Of a stretch of 64,000 nt of DNA, positions 27,694-37,233 are shown in pieces. The position numbers were made by a program, and so were the translations under genes. The DNA lies in NCBI RefSeq assembly GCF_004519315.1, contig NZ_SOZE01000001.1, forward strand, positions 248,001 through 312,000, read 5' to 3'. Source of the DNA: Mucilaginibacter psychrotolerans (GTDB taxonomy: Bacteria; Bacteroidota; Bacteroidia; Sphingobacteriales; Sphingobacteriaceae). Numbering within the stretch: the first letter of the stretch is position 1; every line of letters begins with the position of its first letter. The notes under the pieces are model-generated. The model made no database searches. It was given only the letters and a program-made list of their open reading frames with translations, and was not told the origin of the DNA.

Positions 27694-27778
27694 CAAAGTT
27701 AAGGTTTATTGCCAAATATTTAAATAGTTATGCTAAGATTTTTTTGGTGTTTTTATTAATACAATTTCTGTAGTTTTG
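27694..27778. promoter_or_regulatory. Divergent promoter candidates for atpD and the FadL-like gene
   Basis: On the minus strand TAACTTTG (27694-27701) and on the plus strand TAGTTTTG (27771-27778) both match TAnnTTTG. They point toward atpD and the FadL-like gene respectively. Neither has a TTTG at the ideal -33 distance; the plus-strand one has TTTG 24 bp away (27743-27746). Confidence 0.4.
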
Positions 27779-27824
27779 AAACCCAATTATAAACCATATT
27801 TTTCTGTACGCTAAATCTTAATTA

Positions 27825-29045
27825 ATGAAAAAACTATTACTGCTATTGATGTGGTGTGCCCCTGTTTTTGCTTATTCGCAGGGTTTCCAGGTAAACCTGG
27901 GCGGCCAGAAACAAATAGGTATGGGCCATACCGGCACCGGGCTGCTGCAGGATGGAGCCTCTGTTTTCTTTAACCCGGGCGCTATTGCCATGCTGCCGCA
28001 AAACTCCGTATCGGCAGGCATAAGCCCTTTGTGGTTTAAATCGGGTTTCAATCCAACAGGCACCAACGACAAGTATTTTACTAAAGACCGTGTAGCCACG
28101 CCTATACAGGCTTATGGCGTATGGGGCCCAAAAGATGCCCGCTGGAAATTCGGCATGGGTATTTATACACCTTTCGGTGGCCTTACCGATTGGGGTACCG
28201 ATTGGGTTGGCAAGTATGCGGTCCAAAGTCTCAACCTAAAGGCGATATTCTTTCAGCCAACGCTCAGTTATAAATTAACCAATGCCTTAAGTGTAGGCGC
28301 GGGCTTTGTTTACAACCATGCCAGTGTTGACTTGCGCAGGGCAATACCTCTGGCCGATGCCAGCGGCAATCCGGGCCAGGCCAAATTAGAAGGTACCGGC
28401 AAAGGCTATGGCTGGAACGCGGGCATCTTCCTGAAAACCAAAACGTTTACCGCGGGGTTGGATTTCCGTTCTAAGGTGGATACCAAAGTGAAAAACGGCG
28501 ATGCCATTTTTACAGTACCTACATCCTTAGCCGCAAGTTTTCCGCAGCCCAATACGTTTAACGCGGGTATACCGTTACCGTCTACTTTATCATTAGGCCT
28601 GGGCTTTTATCCAACAAATAAATGGACCGTAGCGTTTGATGCGAATTTTGTAGGTTGGAGTAGCTACCAGGCGCTTGCTTTTGACTATGCTTCTAATACA
28701 TCTGCGCTGGCAGATACTTATTCGCCACGTAACTATAAAAACGCCTTTGCCCTGCGCACCGGTGCCGAATATAAATACACCGATAAACTGGCCCTGCGCT
28801 TTGGCGGCGGCTATGCGGCAACACCTGTTAAGGATGGCTACGTAACTCCCGAAGTACCTGATGCCAACCGTTACTACTTAACCGGCGGCATTGGCTATAA
28901 GCTGGCCAAACGTTTGGATATCGACCTTTCTTTTGAGTTTGAACACCTGTTTACCCGCACCCAAACCAATATCGAAACACAGTTATCCGGCACCTTCCAC
29001 AGCAATGTGTATATCCCCGGCGTAGCCCTTTCTTATCATTGGTAA
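27825..29045 (+). CDS. FadL/OmpP1-like outer membrane transporter
   Basis: The 406-residue protein starts with a signal peptide (MKKLLLLLMWCAPVFAYSQ). The mature N-terminus GFQVNLGGQKQIGMGHTGTGLLQDGASVFFNPGAIAML is the conserved plug/hatch sequence of the FadL family, with NPGA. A beta-barrel of alternating aromatic strands follows and ends in VYIPGVALSYHW with C-terminal Trp. FadL-type channels take up long-chain fatty acids and hydrophobic compounds. It is 18 bp upstream of an SGNH lipoprotein gene, suggesting a lipid uptake and hydrolysis pair. Confidence 0.9.
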   Translation: MKKLLLLLMWCAPVFAYSQGFQVNLGGQKQIGMGHTGTGLLQDGASVFFNPGAIAMLPQNSVSAGISPLWFKSGFNPTGTNDKYFTKDRVATPIQAYGVWGPKDARWKFGMGIYTPFGGLTDWGTDWVGKYAVQSLNLKAIFFQPTLSYKLTNALSVGAGFVYNHASVDLRRAIPLADASGNPGQAKLEGTGKGYGWNAGIFLKTKTFTAGLDFRSKVDTKVKNGDAIFTVPTSLAASFPQPNTFNAGIPLPSTLSLGLGFYPTNKWTVAFDANFVGWSSYQALAFDYASNTSALADTYSPRNYKNAFALRTGAEYKYTDKLALRFGGGYAATPVKDGYVTPEVPDANRYYLTGGIGYKLAKRLDIDLSFEFEHLFTRTQTNIETQLSGTFHSNVYIPGVALSYHW

Positions 29046-29063
29046 CCTATAGTATTTAAGCAC

Positions 29064-30398
29064 ATGAAATCGATAAAAAATTACCTATACATATCTGCCG
29101 GCTTGCTGTTGCTGGCATCCTGCAAACCCACCGTTGAAACCCCTGCATTAACTGCGGGTACAGCAGATTTTTCGCGTTACATCTCGGTAGGTAACTCCCT
29201 CACCGCGGGCTATGCCGATGGCGGCCTTTATCTGGAAGGGCAGCTAAACTCTTACCCAAGCATCATAGCCAAACAAATGGCGCAGGTGGGCGGCGGCGCT
29301 TTTACGCAACCACTATTCACTACCGACCAGGCTAACGGCTCGGGCTATGTAAAACTAACTGGCTTTACGGCAACCGGCTCGCCCATTACTGCGCCGGTTA
29401 CTACTAACCTGGCAGTAAGGGGTACAGCCACTATACCGGGTTTCGGTACGGTGATATTGTACACCAAATACAGCGGCGAAATTAACAACTACGGCGTACC
29501 GGGCATTAAACTACAGCAGATAACCTATGCGCCTTATGGTAACCTAAACGGCTATTACGAACGTATGCTTGCGGGTAATGCAGGTACCAATACAACCGCC
29601 TACATTGATTTTGTTACCGCCAAACCCTTTACCTTTTTTACCGATTGGCTGGGTAATAACGATGCTTTAGGTTACGCGACAAGCGGCGGCGCAGCAGATG
29701 CACTTACCCCTAAAGATCAATTTGCCGGGCTATACAACCTTTCGATAGGTAAACTTACCGCAGGTGGCGCAAAGGGTGCAGTAGCAACTATACCTGATGT
29801 TACTTCGGTGCCATACTTTACTACCGTAACTGTTGGCGCAATTTTGGCTGGCGTGCAAAAAGCAAACCCTTCTGTTGCAGCTTTGTACATTAATGCCCGC
29901 AGCAGTGCTGATATCGCAACTACTACCTATGCGCCGCGTGCCGCAACCGCCGCAGATTTGGTAGTACTCACTTTTCCTACAACTAAAATTGGCCAGCCTG
30001 TAGCCGTACCCGGCGTAGGTAACGTACCTTACGGTTTAACGCCATACGCACCAATTGAGAACCAGTATGTGCTGGATGCAAATGAAATAACCTTGACCAA
30101 AGATTACGTAGACGATTACAATAAAACCATCAAGGCGTCAGCGGCATCTAAAGGCCTTGCGGTATTTGATGCCTTTACCTTCCTGAATAATTTGAAGGCA
30201 AACGGCATGGTGATAGATGGTGTAAGCGTGAACTCCAACTTTATCAGCGGTGGCATTTTCTCGCTGGATGGTGTGCATTTAACGCCGAGGGGCTATGCCA
30301 TAGTAGCCAACGAATTTATTAAGGCCATCAATAAGCAATACGGATCGAGCATCCCTAAAGCGAATGTATCGGCTTATAATGGGGTTAAGTTCCCGTAG
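29064..30398 (+). CDS. SGNH/GDSL-hydrolase lipoprotein
   Basis: The 444-residue protein has a lipoprotein signal (LLLASC, Cys20) and no basic retention signal. The SGNH block I reads YISVGNSLTAGYADGG with catalytic Ser45. The oxyanion Asn block is DWLGNNDALG, and the catalytic dyad DGVHLTPRGY contains Asp402 and His405. It would be an esterase or lipase facing the periplasm or cell surface. Directly downstream of the FadL-like porin, it may hydrolyse lipids or esters for uptake. It is followed by an inverted repeat. Confidence 0.88.
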   Translation: MKSIKNYLYISAGLLLLASCKPTVETPALTAGTADFSRYISVGNSLTAGYADGGLYLEGQLNSYPSIIAKQMAQVGGGAFTQPLFTTDQANGSGYVKLTGFTATGSPITAPVTTNLAVRGTATIPGFGTVILYTKYSGEINNYGVPGIKLQQITYAPYGNLNGYYERMLAGNAGTNTTAYIDFVTAKPFTFFTDWLGNNDALGYATSGGAADALTPKDQFAGLYNLSIGKLTAGGAKGAVATIPDVTSVPYFTTVTVGAILAGVQKANPSVAALYINARSSADIATTTYAPRAATAADLVVLTFPTTKIGQPVAVPGVGNVPYGLTPYAPIENQYVLDANEITLTKDYVDDYNKTIKASAASKGLAVFDAFTFLNNLKANGMVIDGVSVNSNFISGGIFSLDGVHLTPRGYAIVANEFIKAINKQYGSSIPKANVSAYNGVKFP

Positions 30399-30399
30399 C

Positions 30400-30465
30400 C
30401 AGTTTGCAGTTATCAGTTTGCAGTGGGCAGTAATATGTGCCAACTGCAAACTGCCCACTGCCAAC
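30400..30465. repeat. Inverted repeat of TTTGCAGT/GGGCAGT units, likely terminator
   Basis: gcagtgggcagt and its complement actgcccactgc form the stem, flanked by ttgcagt/actgcaa units. It fills the gap between the convergent SGNH and quinone oxidoreductase genes. Confidence 0.7.
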
Positions 30466-30473
30466 CAAATCTG

Positions 30474-31457
30474 CTACAGCCAACTGATTACTATCTTCCC
30501 CATATGTTCGCTGCTTTCCATCAGTTCATGGGCTTTGGCAGCTTCATCGGCGGGGAATGTTTTATAGATAATTGGTTTTATTTGGCCGGATGCCAGTAGC
30601 GGCCAAACGTGTTCCTCCAGCTTTTGGGCAATGGCGGTCTTAAATGTTACCTCGCGCGAGCGTAGCATCGAGCCGGTTATCACCAGGCGCTTGCGCATTA
30701 CTTCAGATAGGTTTATTTCTACCTTGCTGCCTTTCATGGCGTTTATCATCACCAGCCGGCCATCGTTTGCCAGGGAGCTGATGTTCTTCGGTGTGTAATC
30801 GCCGCCTATCATATCCAGTATCACATCTACGCCTTTGCTATTGGACAGCTGCTGTAAGGCATCAGCAAAATCTTCTGATTTGTAATTGATGGCTTTATCT
30901 GCACCCTGGTCTTCACAGAATTTGCATTTCTCATCACTGCCCGCGGTAACATAAACGGTACTGCCCAATGCTTTTGCCATTTGTATGGCCGTAACGCCTA
31001 TCCCACTGCTGCCGCCATGCACCAGCAGGCTTTCGCCAGGCTGCAGGCCGGCACGGTCGAATACATTGCTCCAAACGGTAAAGAATGTTTCTGGAAGGGA
31101 GGCAGCTTCGGCAAACGTCAAATTAGCGGGTATAGGCAGGCATTGCCCTTCTGGCGCGGGGCAATATTCAGCATAGGCGCCGCCAATAACCAAAGCGCAA
31201 ACTTTATCGCCAACTTTCCAACGGGAAACTCCGGCACCAACTTGCGCAACAATGCCGGCAATTTCAAGCCCGGGGATATCTTTTGGGGCACCATCAGGCG
31301 GTGGGTAGTTTCCTTTCCGCTGAAATACGTCTGGTCTGTTTATGCCCGCGGCCATCACTTTTATCAGTACCTCGTTCGCGGAGTAAGTGGGAGTGGGGCG
31401 GTCGGCAAGCTGTAATACTTCAGGGCCGCCGGGGCGGGTGATGATGATGGCTTTCAT
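30474..31457 (-). CDS. NAD(P)H-quinone oxidoreductase, zinc-free MDR family
   Basis: The 327-residue protein starts MKAIIITRPGGPEVLQLADRPTPTYSANEVLIKV, the GroES-like domain of the medium-chain dehydrogenase/reductase superfamily. NAD(P) binding is in the Rossmann part, LLVHGGSSGIGVTAIQMAKALG, the AxxGxxG-type signature of quinone oxidoreductases (PIG3/Qor). No catalytic zinc ligands are seen. It likely reduces quinones or enals with NADPH in the cytoplasm. It is leftward, upstream of nothing coupled. Confidence 0.9.
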   Translation of the reverse strand: MKAIIITRPGGPEVLQLADRPTPTYSANEVLIKVMAAGINRPDVFQRKGNYPPPDGAPKDIPGLEIAGIVAQVGAGVSRWKVGDKVCALVIGGAYAEYCPAPEGQCLPIPANLTFAEAASLPETFFTVWSNVFDRAGLQPGESLLVHGGSSGIGVTAIQMAKALGSTVYVTAGSDEKCKFCEDQGADKAINYKSEDFADALQQLSNSKGVDVILDMIGGDYTPKNISSLANDGRLVMINAMKGSKVEINLSEVMRKRLVITGSMLRSREVTFKTAIAQKLEEHVWPLLASGQIKPIIYKTFPADEAAKAHELMESSEHMGKIVISWL

Positions 31458-31505
31458 GTCGTTTGAGTTTTTTTACTGAACTTCCGATATCGCGCTTTAA
31501 TCAAT

Positions 31506-32630
31506 TTACAATCCAAATGTTTTTGCAAGCATTCTATCCAAATCGTCAAGAGTGCCCTCGTTGTCGGTTTTGTGAATCCAATCCGGGTGTTCGCCAAAAT
31601 AGCGGCCCATGATTTTTCCCTCTTTATCAATTAGAACAAGTACCATAGGTGGCATACTTTTTATGTTGTATGTTTCCTCGAGTCTGCCGCCACCAGGTAT
31701 AGTTCTAATATTATACCAGCTTCCCAAACCTTTACTATGGACTTTGTTTTTCCATTCCTTCATAAATATATCTTGTGAAATTCCAACTATTTCCAAGCCT
31801 TGAGTATGGTATCTGGAATAGCAAGATTTCAAAAACGCGCTTTCATTACCTTTGTAAAAGCACCAGCTTGCCCAAAAATAAACCAAAACATAATTTTTAT
31901 CCCTGAATGATTTTAGGGAAAGAATTTTACCGTGGATATCTTTAATGGAAAAAAGTGGTGCTATTCCGCCGGCTGCCGACGCTTGATGTTTTGAAATTTT
32001 AGCTGCTAATATTTTGGCTGCAAAGCTACTTTTCACTTCGGCGGTAAGAGATTTATAAAAATTACTTGCAGAGTCGAGGCGTAGCTCCTGCCCATCAAAA
32101 TAGTAGTCAATTAAATAAGGACTCAGGTAAGAGTTCGGATGTGCTACGATGAATTTGTAATCAATTTGTTTTTCCTCGGCTTGAATTTTATTCCAGTCAT
32201 TGAGATTCACTTCTTTTTGCAAAGGGGCTTTTTGGAGTTGGAGTTTGTCCCAATCATCCTGCATTGCTGAACCTGTAATTTTGGTTTTCTCAGCCTCGTT
32301 TTCCACCAACGAGACAGACATTTTCCCGGAACTCAAAAAAATCGGATTTAGACCAAGCCCCCTATTCGGTTGTGGAAGATAATCAAAGTAAAATTCAGCG
32401 TAAAGCGGGCTGGGTATATATCCTTTAAAAGTAAATGAACCTTTCTTTACAAGTGCCTTAAATGCTACTTGTTTTTCGTTAGATAGACGATACCTCAGCC
32501 ACAAAACCCGCGTTTTTGAATGGGATAAAGTTCCATGCAATTCGAAGTTATCGGATGGTTTTTGCGTTTGAGCAAAGGCAGCGCAATTGAATAGAAAAAA
32601 GGCAAATAACAGGCTTAGGCAGTTTTTCAT
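31506..32630 (-). CDS. TlpA/ResA-like thioredoxin-fold protein, atypical active site
   Basis: The 374-residue protein has a signal peptide (residues 1-20). The N-terminal half (25-130) is a DUF4369-like beta domain. A helical connector (130-215) and a C-terminal TlpA/AhpC thioredoxin domain (225-374) follow. The expected WCxxC is FWASWCFYKG: Cys257 is kept but the second Cys is Lys260. cis-Pro is intact in SMPPMVLV. It is thus unlikely to act as a normal dithiol reductase; it may form mixed disulfides or bind a ligand. A nearby Cys270 (LKSCYS) could substitute. It stands alone, leftward. Confidence 0.85.
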   Translation of the reverse strand: MKNCLSLLFAFFLFNCAAFAQTQKPSDNFELHGTLSHSKTRVLWLRYRLSNEKQVAFKALVKKGSFTFKGYIPSPLYAEFYFDYLPQPNRGLGLNPIFLSSGKMSVSLVENEAEKTKITGSAMQDDWDKLQLQKAPLQKEVNLNDWNKIQAEEKQIDYKFIVAHPNSYLSPYLIDYYFDGQELRLDSASNFYKSLTAEVKSSFAAKILAAKISKHQASAAGGIAPLFSIKDIHGKILSLKSFRDKNYVLVYFWASWCFYKGNESAFLKSCYSRYHTQGLEIVGISQDIFMKEWKNKVHSKGLGSWYNIRTIPGGGRLEETYNIKSMPPMVLVLIDKEGKIMGRYFGEHPDWIHKTDNEGTLDDLDRMLAKTFGL

Positions 32631-32748
32631 CGAAGGAAATTATACCTTAAAATTAGCCTTTAAATGGTACTTTCGGTGGGTTTAATAAAAAAATTTAAAC
32701 TTTAAAAAGTGAATTTCCGGCGGTTAAATATTAATCGATTGCCAATAA

Positions 32749-35166
32749 CTATTCGCTCTTCAAACTCTTCGCGGGGTTTGCTATAGCTGCCTTGAATGAT
32801 TGCGTACTGATGGTTGCAAAGGCAATGACGACTGCGCCAACGCCCGAAACGGCTACCACCCACCACTGCATGTTTTGCCTGTACGCAAAGCCCTCTAACC
32901 ATTTATGCATCGCAAGCCAGGCAAGCGGCGCGGCTATGATAAATGAAATTACGACAAGTTTGATAAAATCTTTACTAAGCATCCCTACAATGGCCGATAC
33001 GCTTGCACCCAACACTTTTCGGATGCCAATTTCTTTATTGCGCTGTTCGGCAGCGTAAGCCGCAAGGCTAAACAAACCAAGGCTGGCTATGATGACGGCA
33101 AGGCTGGTAAAAACCAGGAACAGCGTGCCTGTGCGTTGCTCGGTACGATAAGCGGCGTTGAAATCCTCATCCATAAACGAGTACTCGAAATGCTGGTTGG
33201 GCGATAACTGGTTCCAGGCGGCCTCTATTTTAGGGATGAATGGTTTAACGTCGGCACCCTCCATTTTGATGCTCAGCGCACCGCTGTTGTTCTCCAGCAT
33301 CATCACCACGGGGGTTATGTTATCCCGCAGGGATTTAAAATTGAAATCTTTAACCACCCCGATTACGTGATACTCTTTGATGGCGTTATCAGTTTGCCCT
33401 TCGGGGATATAATAGAGTTTTTTGCTGGAAACATCGCCTGTGAAGCCCAGCATGTTCGCGGCGGTTTGGTTGATGATGACGCCTAAAGAATCAGTGATAT
33501 TGCCTTTCTGGAAATTGCGCCCTTGCGAAAGTTTCATGCCCATAGTAGGCAGGTAGTCTTCGTCAACAGGCCAGATTTCGGTAAACAAAGAGTTTCTGGA
33601 ATTAGGGACTTTACTGGTGAAGACCGAGTTAGGCTGGCGCAAACTACCGGTGGGCAAAAAGCCGCTTAACGAGGCGCTGCTTACACCGGCAATTTGTTGT
33701 ACCTGCTGTTTAAGGGTTTGCGCATTAGTAAGGCCGGTGGTGTTTTTAACAACCATTACGTGGCTACGATCGAAGCCGAGGTCCTTTTGCTGGATATAAT
33801 GGAGTTGGTTATAGATGACGATGGTGCCGATAATTAAAAATATAGATACCGAAAATTGTAGCACCACCAGAAAGTTGCGGAAGCCTCCTCCTTTGAATCC
33901 TGCAGAAAGCTTGCCCTTTAATACGGTGATAGGCTGAAATGCCGAGAGATAAAACGCCGGATAGGCACCTGCCAAAACCCCCACCACCAAAACAATCAAT
34001 AGCAAAGCCGGGAAAAGCCAGCTGATGGTTTGCAAAGAGATACTGAGTTCTTTCCCTGCTACCTGATTGAACAATGGCAATAATGCCCAGGCTGCCAGCA
34101 CCGCTATAATTGCCGAAACGAGCGTAATCATCACCGATTCGGCAAGGAATTGGATGATTAAATACTTGCGCGGAGAGCCTAAAACTTTACGCACGCCAAC
34201 CTCGCGCGCCCTGTTTGCCGAACGCGCGGTAGAAAGGTTCATAAAGTTGATGCATGCTATCAGCAGTATAAATAAGGCTATCGCCGAAAAGATATAAACG
34301 TAAGTTACGCTGCTGTTTGCACCTAGCTCGTACTGCCGGTTGGATAGCAGGTGAATATCAGTAAGTGGCGTTACGTCCACCCGTACATAATTGCCGTTTT
34401 TGGCGAAAGCATCTTTATTAAAACCGGGTTGTTTTTCAAAATGGCTTTGAAATAAGGCATCGAGTTTTTTGCTTAACGTAGCCTGTGTGGTACCGGGTTT
34501 TGCTAAAAGGTAAGTGCTATAAATAAAGCTGTTCCAAACATTACCGCGACTGCCCTCCAGGGTGGCCATTGATAGCAGGTAATCGAAATTGAAGTGCGAT
34601 TGCTTCGGCATGTCTTCAATCACGCCGGTTACTTTATAGTCGGCGTTTTCGTTTACGATAGCGATAGACTTGCCAATTGCATCGATGCTGTTGAAATATT
34701 TCATGGCCGCCTGCCTGGTTATTATCATAGTATGCGGCTCTTTTAACGCGGTCTTGGGATTACCGCTAAGCATCGGCAGCGTAAAAACATCAAACAGGGT
34801 ACTATCTGCATAGCCAACCTTTGTTTCGCTGATGTTTTCCCCTCCTTTTTTAAACCGGATTTCCGTAGCTATCAAAAGCCTCGTGGCTTTTTCCACTTCG
34901 GGGATGTTTTTGGCGGCTTCTGTAGCTAACGGAGGTGGCCCGATGGCATAAGAACTGGCGTTACCGCCGAAGTTGATATCGGTGTTTACGCGGTAGATGC
35001 GGTTGGCATTGGTGTTGAAACGGTCGTAGCTCAATTCATCAACCACATAAAAAATAATAAGCAGGCAAGTGGCAAGGCCCAACGCTAAGCCGAAAATATT
35101 GATGAGCGTTACGTTCCGGTTTTTAAGGAGGCTTTTAGCAGCAATTTTCAGGTGGCTTTTTAACAT
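32749..35166 (-). CDS. ABC transporter permease, MacB/FtsX type with two FtsX domains
   Basis: The 805-residue protein starts MLKSHLKIAAKSLLKNRNVTLINIFGLALGLATCLLIIFYVVDELSYDRF, the typical N-terminal amphipathic segment and first helix of the MacB-like permeases abundant in Bacteroidota. A large periplasmic domain (about 50-270) follows, then three helices, a second helix, a second periplasmic domain (about 430-660) and three C-terminal helices. KEIGIRKVLGASVSAIVGML appears before TM helices, the FtsX-domain signature. No ATPase is next to it; the ABC gene at 37234 belongs to a different unit. Probable role: export or mechanotransmission of antimicrobial or lipid substrates. Confidence 0.9.
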   Translation of the reverse strand: MLKSHLKIAAKSLLKNRNVTLINIFGLALGLATCLLIIFYVVDELSYDRFNTNANRIYRVNTDINFGGNASSYAIGPPPLATEAAKNIPEVEKATRLLIATEIRFKKGGENISETKVGYADSTLFDVFTLPMLSGNPKTALKEPHTMIITRQAAMKYFNSIDAIGKSIAIVNENADYKVTGVIEDMPKQSHFNFDYLLSMATLEGSRGNVWNSFIYSTYLLAKPGTTQATLSKKLDALFQSHFEKQPGFNKDAFAKNGNYVRVDVTPLTDIHLLSNRQYELGANSSVTYVYIFSAIALFILLIACINFMNLSTARSANRAREVGVRKVLGSPRKYLIIQFLAESVMITLVSAIIAVLAAWALLPLFNQVAGKELSISLQTISWLFPALLLIVLVVGVLAGAYPAFYLSAFQPITVLKGKLSAGFKGGGFRNFLVVLQFSVSIFLIIGTIVIYNQLHYIQQKDLGFDRSHVMVVKNTTGLTNAQTLKQQVQQIAGVSSASLSGFLPTGSLRQPNSVFTSKVPNSRNSLFTEIWPVDEDYLPTMGMKLSQGRNFQKGNITDSLGVIINQTAANMLGFTGDVSSKKLYYIPEGQTDNAIKEYHVIGVVKDFNFKSLRDNITPVVMMLENNSGALSIKMEGADVKPFIPKIEAAWNQLSPNQHFEYSFMDEDFNAAYRTEQRTGTLFLVFTSLAVIIASLGLFSLAAYAAEQRNKEIGIRKVLGASVSAIVGMLSKDFIKLVVISFIIAAPLAWLAMHKWLEGFAYRQNMQWWVVAVSGVGAVVIAFATISTQSFKAAIANPAKSLKSE

Positions 35167-35305
35167 GGCGCTTGGTGTTTGGTTGATGTAGTATTGCCTT
35201 AATTCCCAGTATATTCAGGCTGAGCTAAAATACACCAAAGGGCAATACACAAATGTTAAATAAAGTTAAACTAAAAAATTAGTTTAAACAAGCGCGTGTG
35301 AGTTT

Positions 35306-36046
35306 TTATTGATGCATGGCTTTTAAAGATTTCCCCGAAAGTATAATGGCCGAGCTATCTGCCAAACTTAAATTTAGCTTGCCCGCATAGGCATGACCAA
35401 TATCCAGTAAGGTGTAGTCTTTAAGGTTAGCGGCGACATATTTAAAGTTCATGGTTTGGGTGCCCTTTAATTCGGGCGCCATTTCGAATATAACCTGGCT
35501 CGAATCTGCCTGTGTTACATTCAGCGTATCAAAATTGTGGTTGTAACTCTCTACCTCCAGGCGCGATTTTCCTTTTAGGTTTATACTGATGTTTGCTTGT
35601 TTTAGTTTCTGTAGTTCAAAATTGGTGTCGCTGCCATCAATAGATAATAATTCCGGCGAAGCCAGGCGTACAAGTACCCTGTTTTGCATCCAGTCTTTAA
35701 GTCCCGGGTTTTTATACTTGTTGGGGAAGATGAGGTGAAGCGTATCGTTTTTTACAAAGGCCTTAAAGGTTACGTCTTTTTGATATTCGCGCCAGTAGTT
35801 AAGTACCCTTACCGATGCGTGTTTGTTTTGTTCAAACCTTATTTGGGTGATATTGCCGCCTTCGATCTTTAAATGTTTAAAAGGCTGTTCTAAAACTTTG
35901 TTATAATTCCAATACAAATCGCTTTTATCTACCTTATCGTACACATTCTTAAATGCAAGATTAGAGGCAAATACCCCCAAAATCATCAATGTAAAAGTTG
36001 ATGCCAATATAATGGTACTCAATTTTAAGGTGGTTTTATTTTTCAT
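35306..36046 (-). CDS. Membrane-anchored beta-rich protein, adhesin-like (DUF2807-type)
   Basis: From ATG 36046 (MKNKTTLKLSTIILASTFTLMILGVFASNL) the protein has 246 residues. An N-terminal membrane anchor is followed by a right-handed beta-rich region (FKHLKIEGGNITQIRFEQ...LLSIDGSDTNFELQKLKQANISINLKGKSRLEVES), like the GIN/DUF2807 beta-helix domain. It overlaps the GntR-type gene by 11 bp and is thus the last gene of that operon. Function is unknown; an envelope-stress accessory role is a guess based on context. Confidence 0.65.
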   Translation of the reverse strand: MKNKTTLKLSTIILASTFTLMILGVFASNLAFKNVYDKVDKSDLYWNYNKVLEQPFKHLKIEGGNITQIRFEQNKHASVRVLNYWREYQKDVTFKAFVKNDTLHLIFPNKYKNPGLKDWMQNRVLVRLASPELLSIDGSDTNFELQKLKQANISINLKGKSRLEVESYNHNFDTLNVTQADSSQVIFEMAPELKGTQTMNFKYVAANLKDYTLLDIGHAYAGKLNLSLADSSAIILSGKSLKAMHQ

Positions 36047-36425
36047 GGTTAGTATTGTTAAAGTTTTGTTCAATAAATTTTTTGTACCGCTCCGCTATAT
36101 CATCGGGAGGGAGGTTAAGCAGGTACATGTTTCTAAAAAGTACCGGTAGTTCCGTTTCTATAAATTGTTCTTTACGAAAACCTATCACTTTTTCAATAGC
36201 GCTGTCTTCTACAAAATAGCCAACCCCGCGTTTGTTGGCGATGATTTCGCGTTGTTGCAGAAAATCGTAGGCACGCTGAACCGTATTAGGGTTTACTTCC
36301 ATCAGTATTGCTAAATCGCGGATGCTTATTATTTTGCCTCCGGGCGCCCATAGTTTAAGCAACAATTGTTCGCACACATATTCGGCTATTTGTAAGTATA
36401 TCGCCTGGTTTTCTCTAAACTCCAT
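36036..36425 (-). CDS. GntR-family regulator, YtrA type
   Basis: From ATG 36425 (MEFRENQAIYLQIAEYVCEQLLLKLWAPGGKI) the protein has 129 residues. The N-terminal winged helix-turn-helix is of GntR type, with the recognition region SIRDLAILMEVNPNTVQRAYDFLQQREI and the wing KRGVGYFV. The short C-terminal helical tail (PPDDIAERYKKFIEQNF), without a ligand domain, is the YtrA subfamily form, which controls adjacent ABC transporter operons. The ATG is 3 bp from the upstream permease stop. The likely operator is the palindrome at 38075-38098 in front of the first gene of this operon. Confidence 0.9.
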   Translation of the reverse strand: MEFRENQAIYLQIAEYVCEQLLLKLWAPGGKIISIRDLAILMEVNPNTVQRAYDFLQQREIIANKRGVGYFVEDSAIEKVIGFRKEQFIETELPVLFRNMYLLNLPPDDIAERYKKFIEQNFNNTNHEK

Positions 36426-36427
36426 TT

Positions 36428-37222
36428 CTAAATTTCTTTTTCTCGTAGCCTTATATAGGCTGTTATCCATAAGGTTGCCGGTAAAATGTACTGTAAAAAT
36501 GCGTCGGCAACGGCACCCGCGCGTGGTGGCAGTTCGACATTGCCAACTTCCGAACCTACTTTTATCAGTACGGTATAGTAAGGAAAGGCGATATCAATAT
36601 TGTTGAATAGAATACCTGCTACGGCCAGGTTTAAAAAGTAAACCACAGCAATTACTCCGCATACAACCAGTGCAACTTTTACGATAGCTACTTTATTAAA
36701 ATAAAGTGACCCTACCAGCATAGCACCGGCAAAATTAACAAACAGGATAGTTGATTGCCTCACGATATTGCCCTCGAAAGAGAATAGATTCACCGAGTTG
36801 TACATTCGCTGGTAAAGCGGGCTGCTGCGGTCGAGCCCGTTGTGGTAGGCGGTTACAAAGCAATAGTCGATAAGCCGGTAAAAACTAAAAAATATCAGGC
36901 AGAAAAACACGCCTGTAATCAACACGCCGCAAAGCCATTTTTCCAGAGCGGATGCCGGGAAGGTTAAATATGCCGAACCTCCGGCATTAGTATTAAAATA
37001 ACTAAACACAATAGATGCCATAAATGTGCCGCCACCTACAAAGCCCCAAATAAAGGAAAGGTTTTGTGCCATGCCCCAGCCACCAATGTATAAAAAAATG
37101 GAATATGCCATAAGCGTAAAGCAAAGTACAAAAACCATTAATCCAATAATTTGCATAGCGCGCTCTAAAACAGATTTTTTTAGCAGCAGGCCAAAGCGTG
37201 TTAAATTAAACGTATCGTTCAT
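36428..37222 (-). CDS. ABC-type permease-like membrane protein
   Basis: The 264 residues hold six hydrophobic segments (MQIIGLMVFVLCFTLMAYSIFLY; FMASIVFSY; LCGVLITGVFFCLIFFSFY; ILFVNFAGAMLVGSLYF; IVKVALVVCGVIAVVYFLNLAV; YILPATLWITAYIRL). No signal peptide or conserved catalytic motif is visible. It is sandwiched between an ABC ATPase and the YtrA-type regulator on the same strand, so it is very likely the transmembrane partner of the ATPase. Gaps are 11 and 2 bp. Confidence 0.75.
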   Translation of the reverse strand: MNDTFNLTRFGLLLKKSVLERAMQIIGLMVFVLCFTLMAYSIFLYIGGWGMAQNLSFIWGFVGGGTFMASIVFSYFNTNAGGSAYLTFPASALEKWLCGVLITGVFFCLIFFSFYRLIDYCFVTAYHNGLDRSSPLYQRMYNSVNLFSFEGNIVRQSTILFVNFAGAMLVGSLYFNKVAIVKVALVVCGVIAVVYFLNLAVAGILFNNIDIAFPYYTVLIKVGSEVGNVELPPRAGAVADAFLQYILPATLWITAYIRLREKEI

Positions 37223-37233
37223 GATTGGTGAGT

